From Azolla pinnata (lineage: Eukaryota; Streptophyta; Polypodiopsida; Salviniales; Salviniaceae): a stretch of 35,931 bases of DNA. How positions within the stretch are numbered: the stretch's first letter is position 1; each line of letters begins with the position of its first letter. Shown here one piece after another: positions 1 through 7,709 of this stretch. The position numbers were made by a program, and so were the translations under genes. The stretch lies in NCBI GenBank assembly GCA_037176905.1, contig JBBBWG010030864.1, positions 85,304-121,234 of the forward strand, in the 5' to 3' direction. The notes under the pieces were generated by a model. The model had not been told where the DNA came from. It did no database searches and saw only the letters and a program-made list of their open reading frames with translations.

Positions 1-2
1 TT

Positions 3-36
<34 letters not shown>

Positions 37-50
37 TCTCTTTTCCCTAA
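1..50. repeat. (CTTT)n microsatellite / polypyrimidine tract
   Basis: About eight perfect CTTT units grade into a C/T-rich stretch. It directly precedes the AG at 53-54 and could serve as the polypyrimidine tract of a 3' splice site. Confidence 0.8.
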
Positions 51-54
51 GCAG

Positions 55-181
55 AAAAAGAAAAGCTTCGCAAGATAGTGGTGAGAATGATGATGATGGT
101 GATGACGACGACGATACTGGTGGTGTTAATCATGAAGCACCCAAAAAACAAAAGAAGCAATTTGAATTACAGTTCCCATGA
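55..181 (+). CDS. Possible last exon of an unidentified gene entering from the left (partial)
   Basis: A long (CTTT)n pyrimidine tract at 1-50 runs into CCCTAAGCAG, which ends at 54 and looks like a strong 3' splice site. After one leftover base, the frame from 56 to a TGA at 179-181 encodes about 41 residues: a short basic start (KRKASQ), an acidic Asp/Gly run, then a basic KKQKKQ patch and an end in FELQFP. A lysine/acid-alternating tail like this is common in nuclear or nucleolar proteins, but I recognise no family. The rest of the gene would lie outside the window. The acidic part could be a translated GAT microsatellite, so the exon may be a chance call. Confidence 0.35.
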
Positions 182-186
182 CAATG

Positions 187-223
187 CGGATCTGATCTGA
201 TCTGATCTGATCTGATCTGATTC
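187..223. repeat. (GATCT)n microsatellite
   Basis: Perfect tandem pentamer GATCT, about six copies, immediately downstream of the possible terminal exon. No gene is supported in the following GAT/GAA-rich stretch to about 575. Confidence 0.85.
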
Positions 224-617
224 AGGGCGGTGATGAAGATGACGATGACGACGATGATGATGAAGACGACGAGAATGATGCAGAAGCACCGAGGATGAAG
301 GAGAAGATGAATAGTGAGAAAAATAGAGAGAGATAAAAGAGAGCAATTTGAATTGCATCGGACCAGTTTCCGTCCATTCCCTGGTTCAGAACAAGAAGAC
401 GATGGCGGATGATGAAGACGACGACGATGATGATGGAGGTAATGGCGATGGTGATGATGATCATAGTGGTGATGGCGATGGCGATGGCGATGGTGATGGC
501 GATCAAGCAGGAGGAAAAGAAGAAGAAGAAGAAGACGAAGAAGAAGAAGAAGACGAAAGAATGGTGAGGATCTGAAGACGGCGATGAGGGTTCTTGAGGT
601 CGCTGCCTTCTCGATTC

Positions 618-647
618 TAGGGTTTTTCTCCCCGCAGAAAAACCCTA
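618..647. repeat. Perfect 12-bp inverted repeat built from two opposed teloboxes
   Basis: TAGGGTTTTTCT at 618-629 is exactly reverse-complementary to AGAAAAACCCTA at 636-647, separated by six bases (CCCCGC). Each arm contains a telobox core (AAACCCTA-like on one strand). It could form a hairpin or present two divergent telobox sites. Another telobox (TAGGGTTT) lies at 679-686. This looks like a plant promoter or 5' leader, but I could not attach a gene to it. Confidence 0.7.
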
Positions 648-1110
648 ACTCGCCCCCCCCCGCCGCGCGCAGAGGTTCTAGGGTTTTGATGCCGCCCTTC
701 TTCTTCCTGTGGCAGTAGGTCTCTCCTCTCGAGATCCATGGCGAGGCGGAAAGGGGAGCGAGCTCCCATCGCCATGGCCTCCACCCTTCGTCCCCACATC
801 CGCCTCTCACTTCCTCTCCCTCCCGCTTTCGAACGCTCTCAGAGTCCATGGCGAGCATTCGCTCTGAGAGCGCTCAGCGAGAGAGCGATCCCCCATCACG
901 GAGAGAGAGGACGACAGAGAGAGAATGAGAGAGAGAGAGAGAGAATGAGAGAATGCAGGAAGCTTGAGCGCGCGCGAGAGATTCAACAGCGGCGATGGAG
1001 ATGGCGATGGCGATGGAGATGGTGGTGGTGGTGGTGAAGAAGAGCAGAGGCGAAGGCAGGGTCCGACAGGATCTGAGACTGGTGCATTCTCCCGACGCGG
1101 CCATGAGTGT

Positions 1111-1147
1111 GGTTAGGGTTAGGGTTAGGGTTAGGGTTAGGGTAAGG
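1111..1147 (+). repeat. TTAGGG-type interstitial telomere-like array
   Basis: About five to six tandem TTAGGG hexamers (human-type unit), degenerating at the right end to TAAGGG. It is short and lies in repeat-rich non-coding DNA, so it is an interstitial array and not a chromosome end. Confidence 0.9.
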
Positions 1148-1159
1148 GGAGAGGGGCTG

Positions 1160-1213
1160 GGGAGAAGAAGAAGAAGAAGAAGAAGAAGAAGAAGAAGAAG
1201 AAGAAGAAGAAGG
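1160..1213. repeat. (GAA)n microsatellite
   Basis: A nearly pure homopurine (AGA)n run of about 50 bp separates the two telomere-like arrays. A second GAA/GCA-rich run lies at 1443-1516. Confidence 0.9.
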
Positions 1214-1251
1214 CGAGGGAGAGGAAGGGCAGACCATGGCGGGGCAGGAGG

Positions 1252-1305
1252 GGGTTTAGGGTTTAGGGTTTAGGGTTTAGGGTTTAGGGTTTAGGGTTTA
1301 GGGTT
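1252..1305 (+). repeat. TTTAGGG-type interstitial telomere-like array
   Basis: About seven perfect tandem TTTAGGG heptamers, the usual plant telomere unit. It lies only about 105 bp from a TTAGGG hexamer array, so two telomere unit types sit side by side in the same orientation. Confidence 0.9.
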
Positions 1306-1442
1306 AATCAATCTGCGGCCTGTAACGGTGAAGCAGAAGCTGAAGCAGACCGCAGAAGCAGAACAAGAAGAACAAGAACAAGAACAAGAAACAGAAGCAG
1401 AAGAAGACGCCATGGCTGAAGGAATCCCTTCCTCTCCTCAGG

Positions 1443-1565
1443 CAAGAAGCAGAAGAAGCAGCAGAAGAAGCAGCAGCAGAAGAAGAAGAAGAAGAAGAAG
1501 AAGAAGAAGAAGAAGCTGCTGGCGATGGCGATGGCGATGGCGATGGCGATGGCGATGGCGATGAT
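1443..1565. repeat. Compound (GAA/GCA)n then (GGCGAT)n repeat
   Basis: An AGA/AGC-rich purine run (1443-1516) is followed by about seven perfect GGCGAT hexamers (1521-1564). Both keep several frames open for long distances, which creates spurious open frames on both strands. Confidence 0.85.
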
Positions 1566-1839
1566 GGAGAAGACGAAGCTTTTTCCTTCTTCCTTTGTTT
1601 TTTCTGGTTTTGTCCGGCCTCGTGTGAAACCGCCCGCTCCGCACGTGCGCCGCGCACGTGCCGAGTTTGCGTTTGCGTTTGCGTTTTGGCTTTTCTTCTT
1701 CTTCTTCCTTCTTCTTCTTCTTCTTTTTCCCTTAAATTGCTTTGTTTTTTGTTTTTTGTTTTTTTTTCTTCTGAGTGTTTCCGCGCAGGCGTGCAGCCGA
1801 AGATTGCTTTCACACGCGCGCGCGCCCGCTTCTGGGTGT

Positions 1840-1985
1840 GTACATGCATGCATGCATGCATGCATGCGCGGATGTGTATGTATGCACGCGTTGCATGTCC
1901 ATTGGATGTATGTGTGCGTGGGTGTATGTATGGCTGGATGTATGCGTGGCTATGTGTGTGTATGTATGTACGTGCCCGTGTCAGG
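1840..1985. repeat. (ATGC)n/(TATG)n alternating purine-pyrimidine region
   Basis: A perfect (ATGC)n core at about 1843-1868 is followed by degenerate TGTATG units. The strict purine-pyrimidine alternation over much of it favours non-B (Z-like) DNA. No coding signal is seen. Confidence 0.75.
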
Positions 1986-2014
1986 TAGCGCCGCATGCAT
2001 CATCGCCCCAGTTG

Positions 2015-2375
2015 CTCCACCACCATCACCATCAACAGCACCGCCACCACCACCATCATCATCATCACCACCATCATCATCATCACCACCATCACCATCA
2101 TCACCACCGTTGTGTTCACCATCATCATCATCATCACCACCATCATCATCATCACCACCATCACCATCATCACCACTGCAACCATCATCATCATCACCAC
2201 CACCGCCATCACCATCACCACCACCGCCATCACCATCACCACCACCGCCATCACCATCACCACCACCGCCATCACCATCATCACCATCACCATCACCACC
2301 ATCACCATCATCACCACCACCACCACCACCACCATCATCATCATCTTCTTCTTCTTCTTCTTCTTCTTCTTCTTC
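2015..2375. repeat. (CAC/CAT)n trinucleotide array with 21-bp higher-order units, ending in (TTC)n
   Basis: About 330 bp of CAC/CAT triplets. Inside it, a 21-bp unit of the form CAC-CAC-CAC-CGC-CAT-CAC-CAT recurs about four times near 2205-2285. A (CTT)n run closes the array at about 2343-2375. Degenerate GAT/GCT triplets continue to about 2755. All three phases are open on both strands, so poly-His, poly-Ser/Pro or poly-Asp translations are artefacts of the triplet composition. Confidence 0.9.
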
Positions 2376-2759
2376 ATGGCCATCATCACCAGCAGCATCA
2401 ACGGCGCCGCCGATAATGCTGCCGTTGCCATTGCTGACAATGCCGATGCTGCCGCTGCCATTGCTGACAATGCTGATGCTGCCGCTGCTAACGATGACGG
2501 TGACGACGACGGCAACAATGATGACGATCCCGATGATGCTCTTGCTGATGATGATGGTGCTGCTGCTGATGACACCGATGCTGATGGTGCTGTTGATGAC
2601 ACCGATGTTGATGGTGGTGTTGCTGACGATAGCGATGATGATGATGATGGTGGCAGTCATGAGGATGGTGGTGGTGGTGATGATGCTTTGAAGGTGACGA
2701 CGATGGCGGCGGTGACGATGATGATCACGATGGTGGTGGTGATGGCGATGGTGAAGAAA

Positions 2760-4141
2760 GATCACAAGATAATGCAAGAGTCGCCATTTTGCCTCAATCC
2801 ATCGTCAGCTCCAATGGGGATTTTCTGCGACGAGCTCGATACGAACCGTTGGGAGGCTCGAAACATCAACAAAGGCTGATATCATCGAACCAGAGGGGGC
2901 CACACAATTACACCGAGGTAGCCGCTATGTGCCTCTGTTTCTTTCTGTTCTGCATCCTCCTCCTATCCTCTGTTTTTCCCCTCCAGATCTGATGTATATG
3001 TTCCTGGAGGAAGATTTCTGTGCTCTGCCGAGAAGATACGAGAGATGGCGTGCAATCCAATACATCGAAAGAGAGATCTCATGGATCCAATCATCTTCTC
3101 CTTTTCTGCGGATCGATCGTTATTCCCGACAAGTCTCTCTCCAGCTTCATAGACACTTCCACGTTGCCGGAGACGTGCATCTCCAAATGGCCAAAAAAAA
3201 CAGCCTTGATGCGATATCCCAAAGCTCGCTCTCCATTTCAAAGTCACCTATTGGAAAACCTGAAATACCTTTCAAAAAACCTGCATATCGCCCCCATTCT
3301 CTACCCAAGCCACAGGCATTTGTTTCATTATCATCGGCAAGAGCAAGAAGGCACGACACGATGCAAGTGCATCATCGGAAGGTGTCCATTCAACATGGGA
3401 GAAAGGAAGATACTTCAGCATCTTCTTAAGCATATATTTCTCATAGATAGATAGATAGATAGATAGATAGATGGATAGATAGACAGATAGATAGATGTTG
3501 GATTCAAGGCACCATTCTATCAGCATTGTGCTCCGAGCTCACATCATCTATCTATCCATTTACCAACATGGAGATAGCAATGAACAAGGTACCTCTCACG
3601 CTAGTAATCCGAGGTTGAACGATTGTGACATGCCGATGCTAAACAGGAGCGATCGATGGCGGTGAAAACCAGCGACTGATTCCTGCGGAGTTTCTCCCCC
3701 ACATTCGGCTCCTCAAAACAATGGCAGTATCCTGTAAGCTGCACAGAGAAGCCTTTCCAATTGTAGAGGTTTACAGTTGAAGAAAATGAAACATGCATGA
3801 CTGACAAGGGCTTGTACACTCTTTCATACTTTCATTCCATATAACAGCTTCACAGGCTACAAAGAAATCGATACAAAACGGAGTTGTCTTTGCCCTCTTC
3901 ATCGCATGACAAGCAACGAAGAGCGTTAAAAAAAATGGGAAGTTCAACCTTGGCTTCGCCAGGGAACAGATGGACATCCGCACATTCTCTATCCACCAGA
4001 GAACAACGTCTCAGTGGATTACATCACATGAAACGCTCTACAAGTTCCAACTCTTCTCTATGCATCTTCGCCCATATTTACTCCTACCAAACTGAAACTA
4101 AAGTCGGCTTCTTCCTTCGAGTTTTTGTTCTTTCCTTGAAT
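2760..4141. other. Intergenic stretch; no gene confirmed
   Basis: Normal-complexity sequence to the right of the simple repeats. Open frames of about 70-170 codons exist on both strands (for example plus 2929-3429 and minus 2963-3247), but I recognise no family. One candidate exon, from an acceptor-like CTCCAG ending at about 2989 and starting SDVYVPGGRF, could not be joined in phase to upstream sequence. A (GATA)n microsatellite lies at 3443-3495. The right part, about 3600-4141, is likely the 3' untranslated or downstream region of the DCD gene on the minus strand. Confidence 0.5.
3443..3495. repeat. (GATA)n microsatellite
   Basis: About thirteen TAGA units with two single-base variants (GGATA and GACAGA). 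Confidence 0.9.
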
Positions 4142-6409
4142 TCAACTGCTTTTAGGTGTGTTATCGACACTAGACACAACCAGGGAATCCTCAAGCTCAA
4201 GAATTAGGCAAGGTGATGATCCTAAGTGAAGTTTCACACCAGAAACTTGAACCCCACTTTGCAAGAACAACTTCAGATCGATTTCATTGGACAAGTTGCT
4301 GCTCATCTGCAATTGATTGCAAAGGCTTTCAACTGAAATAGACCCACACGAGCGAAATGGTGCATCTGCCAAGTCTGTGCCATCGTTGTTTACCAGCAGA
4401 ACTGGAATACCTTGTTCTGCGTTGCTTCCTTCTGTTTCTGGGGCTTGCATACAAATTGGCTGCCCAAGTGAAAGTAGGTGTCCATATGATTGAGATTGTT
4501 GTCTTTTTATCTTAACATTTCCATTATACGAACAGCTATGGATGGGCATGCCAAGGGCCAGCTGTGTACATACGGACTCATCATCAATGCTACTTGCCTC
4601 TGACAACGTACTTGGCCTCTTCTCAGAAACTGTTATCCTTGAAATTACGGAATCTGTTGGCATTTCACTGGACAGATTCACAGCATCACCCGCAAGTTCT
4701 GAGTTGAGGGTTGAAACCTCAGGACCAATAACCCTCCCAGACGTGTCTGAATGTTTCATTTCAACCTGATTGTAGCCAAAGGTACCTTTCGATGCTCTAA
4801 CCGGACAATCTTCTCCAGCCAAAGCATTCCCATCCCTGATACCATGATTGTCTGATGGCTGATAATTTTCGGCAACATCGTTTCGTGATGAATGCTTCAC
4901 AACCAACGAGTAATTTCCTTCATTCTCATTGCTCTCCTGAACATTTGGAGTAGCAACTAGTATTGGACTTCCCACGCTGCCTTGTGCAGAGGAAGATTGC
5001 AACGAACGATCCTCGATGGCCAGAGGTGGGCTCAGATCAGAATCTTTGCAGTTTGAAAGAGCAGGAATAGCAAGGGTTTCATCTGCCTCCCCCATCTTTG
5101 CATTAGCATCAGTTATGACAGGGTTCGACGACGCATTGTCTGTCTCTGGTTGTATGAGCTCAACCGGAACGTCAGAAACATCAAACGAGGGTCTAGACAA
5201 TTTCCTCCTCAGCTTCTTTGCCGGGTGGTCAATACATTCTTTGTCATGGCCACTGTTCGACCTTCTTCGTTTGAATTGAACAGGAAACTCTTCTGCAAAG
5301 GAGCAATCTTCCATTAATAGCTCAGATCTACAACCGTCTTCACTATCATTTGCAATAGCCAGGTTTGGTTTAGTCAAAGGTTTTTTGGGCGTAGTTTGGG
5401 ACGAGGAAGGCATTGTAACAGTAGCATTCAGATCAATGACCGAAGCTAAATCCAAGAGCACGTTTTCCTTCTCTTTACCATAGGATAATGGCAATGTAGC
5501 CTTTGGGCATTCCGAGATCCTAGACCACACGGACCTATCATTGGGTTTCAAAGATTCATAACGTCGAATCTGTACATTCATCCCATCGCTCGTATGAGAT
5601 GACAACTGAGCATCTACCAATCCTTCGAGAAAACCTAGTGAATTCCTGTTAGGAATGCAGTGACCATCTCCTTGCATAAAAGCTACTTCCGAATAGATTT
5701 CGGTAGTACATTTTTCTAGAAACAATCTGGAAAGGTGGGAGACCTACCATGGCGATTCATTGATATAAAAAAGAAACGTTATGATGTCTCTGAGAGCCAT
5801 GAAGTATGTAAGAATGTGGTCAGGGAGAGCAATTCTCGCTTACTTGGCTTTCGTTCAGGTGGATATGGAACTTGTGCTTCTCATAGTAATTGTCTCTGAT
5901 AGCTTCGCGGAACTCCTCCTCTTTCAAACAGAAATATTCATGAATGGGTCTCACACGAACCTTACACACGCACACAATGGAGAATGGCGAACACGCATGA
6001 TGACAGAAACCGTGAGACAAGCAGGAACAGAAGCAACGCGCAGAAAACCTATCCACAGGATTGGATCGTCTGCAACCATGATGTGCTCACAACAAAGAAG
6101 ACGAACCTGCCAAGAAAACGATCCTCCTGTGTACGCATTCGGAATGATGTCCATGGCACCGCACGACGTCGCCTCGAAGACGCCCCACAGCTCCCGCCGC
6201 TCGAACTCGAACAAGAACAGTTTCATCCCAGGGAGGATCTGCTCCACCAGCGCCCTCCTGCTGCGAGGGAGCCCGAACAGGAGAAGGTCAAGGCACTCTT
6301 TCATCGTCGTTCTGTTGCACATGAAGATGGCGCCGGCGAGGGCAGAGCTAGGAGCAACGCCGCGATCAGGCCCGAGCCTGCTGTGGACGGATCGAGCGAC
6401 CAAAGCCAT
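4142..6409 (-). CDS. DCD (Development and Cell Death) domain protein
   Basis: Three exons on the minus strand: 6409-6107, 5960-5844 and 5743-4142, all joined in phase 0 with GT/AG borders, giving 673 aa. Residues about 24-140 form a DCD domain, a plant-specific fold found in proteins linked to stress, hormone response and programmed cell death. Its hallmark motifs are visible: FGLP (45-48), LFLFEF, a WQVRVR strand where most members have PAQV, and FCLKEEEF near the end. The first intron splits the domain exactly after SWQ. The long tail (141-673) is low in recognisable domains but has a basic KRRR patch and KKLRRKL, suggesting nuclear location. The start is the first ATG after an in-frame TGA near 6478. 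DCD assignment is firm; the molecular role is not known from sequence. Confidence 0.85.
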
Positions 6410-6551
6410 GTCTGCGGAGGCGACCTGTGTCCGAGAAAACGCTTCGGTTCCCGCAGAGAGACTTCCTTCTCAAGCGTCTGATCCTCCCGACCGAACGTCT
6501 GCTGCGGATCCTGCCGATTCTTCCTCTGCTTCACGGCCTCCTGCTCATTTC

Positions 6552-6559
6552 TAGGGTTT
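6552..6559 (-). promoter_or_regulatory. Telobox upstream of the DCD gene
   Basis: TAGGGTTT on the plus strand (AAACCCTA in the sense of the minus-strand DCD gene), about 145 bp upstream of its ATG. Teloboxes are common near the transcription starts of plant housekeeping genes. Confidence 0.5.
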
Positions 6560-6614
6560 CGTCCTCTGTGCGCGTGGCTATGGCGGGCGGGAGCAGACAC
6601 AGCGCGACGCAGAA

Positions 6615-6715
6615 ACAGTACAAATACGTACAAGAATACATACAATAATACGTACACGAATACGCATACAAATACGTACAAGAATACGCACACGAATACA
6701 CGCATAAGAGATGGA
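6615..6715. repeat. Degenerate AATACGTACA-type short tandem repeat
   Basis: About ten imperfect units alternating AATACGTACA and AATACGCACA forms, upstream of the DCD gene. Confidence 0.75.
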
Positions 6716-6779
6716 GTTTAGTATGCAGGAGATCAGAATTCATATATAAGATGGTTTATGGTTCAGACATAAAAGATTG

Positions 6780-6942
6780 GCGTAGAGGGTTTCGATACAC
6801 GAGATTAGGGTTCCGATCTAAGAAGAGATTAGGGCTCCGATATAACGTATTAGGGTTTGGATAATAGATTCTGGGTTTTGATATTAGAGATTAGGGTTTC
6901 GATAAGAGAGGTTACGATACAAGGGACTAGGGTTTAGGGGAA
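6780..6942 (+). repeat. Degenerate telobox-bearing tandem repeat
   Basis: About seven imperfect units of roughly 18-25 bp. Each has a core like GATTAGGGTTTCGATA, with variants such as TTAGGGCTCCGATA and CTGGGTTTTGATA. It ends in GGACTAGGGTTTAGGGG. This is a divergent array of telobox cores joined to a CGATA motif, different from simple telomere repeats. Confidence 0.75.
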
Positions 6943-7709
6943 AATAAATCAATTTAATGTTTTGTCTCTGTAAATAAAAACAAGCAGAAGGCAATCGGTA
7001 TGAAACCAATCTTCCCGTGGTACTGCAGCGTTGGCCAGTTCTAGCCCTGGTTTGGATCATTTTTCACCTTCGGTAAAAAAAGAGAAAAGAAAAGGAAAGA
7101 ATCGCTCCGACTCTTCTTCCAAGCTCGCTCGTTGTGTGTCTTGCTTCTTGAAGCTCTATTTCTGCGCACAGCATGTGATTCCACCCTCGGTAAAATACAG
7201 TTGTTATTCAGGAGTCAGCTCAATGGCAGTCATCTGTTTTCAAAACTACTGACTGACTGACTGAACTCTCTGTTGTTACTATCACATGATCTCTTTCATC
7301 GATTCACATCGCCCGGAAGAATCCTGGCAAAGTTACAGGGCCCTTCGACATTAAAAACCTCCCGTGTCGCGACACAGTCAACGAGCCGCTTCGACATTCA
7401 AACCTCATGTCGCGACACTGGCAGCGAGCCGAGTCAAAGCGCGGTCCACTTCTCTCCACGATGGCATCTTCCGCATGGATGGGATCCATCCAATCTCCAT
7501 CAAATCTGCAGACGATCAAACTGTCCAATCGACAAGAATGCTCGATGCAGAAACGACCGAGCAGAGACCTAAGTTTTGACCAATGCAGTGCTTCACAACC
7601 TTCAATCAATGCAATGCAAAGTATGCCAATGAAGCGAGCTTCAAAGATGCCACAAATCAAGGCGACAGTGACCAGGAATTTTCCGAAGAGCACAAACGAG
7701 CGATCATCA
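6943..7709. other. Intergenic / PPR 3' region
   Basis: No gene is supported. It holds the likely 3' untranslated region of the minus-strand PPR gene and the 46-bp duplication at 7343-7432. I looked on the minus strand for the missing C-terminal PPR domains (E2, DYW) and saw none in any frame. Confidence 0.6.
7343..7432. repeat. Two tandem 46-bp repeats, each with a TGTCGCGACA palindrome
   Basis: Copy 1 starts at 7343 and copy 2 at 7389. Each begins CTTCGACATT and ends in a CGAGCCG-like sequence. Copy 1 carries the perfect palindrome GTGTCGCGACAC (7364-7375), and copy 2 carries TGTCGCGACA (7408-7417). The palindrome is better conserved than its surroundings. Confidence 0.75.

Noticed and set aside
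1111..1305. A chromosome end
   Set aside because: The telomere-like arrays are only 37-54 bp, two unit types are mixed, and genes and normal sequence follow on the right.
1304..1996. 230-codon minus-strand frame and its overlapping partners at 1525-2691 (plus)
   Set aside because: Translations are dominated by Ser, His, Lys/Arg or Cys/Met runs from GAA, GGCGAT and ATGC microsatellites; no domain and equal openness on both strands.
1950..2879. Long poly-His, poly-Asp and poly-Met/Val frames on both strands
   Set aside because: They come from the CAC/CAT triplet array, which has no stops in any frame; not evidence of coding.
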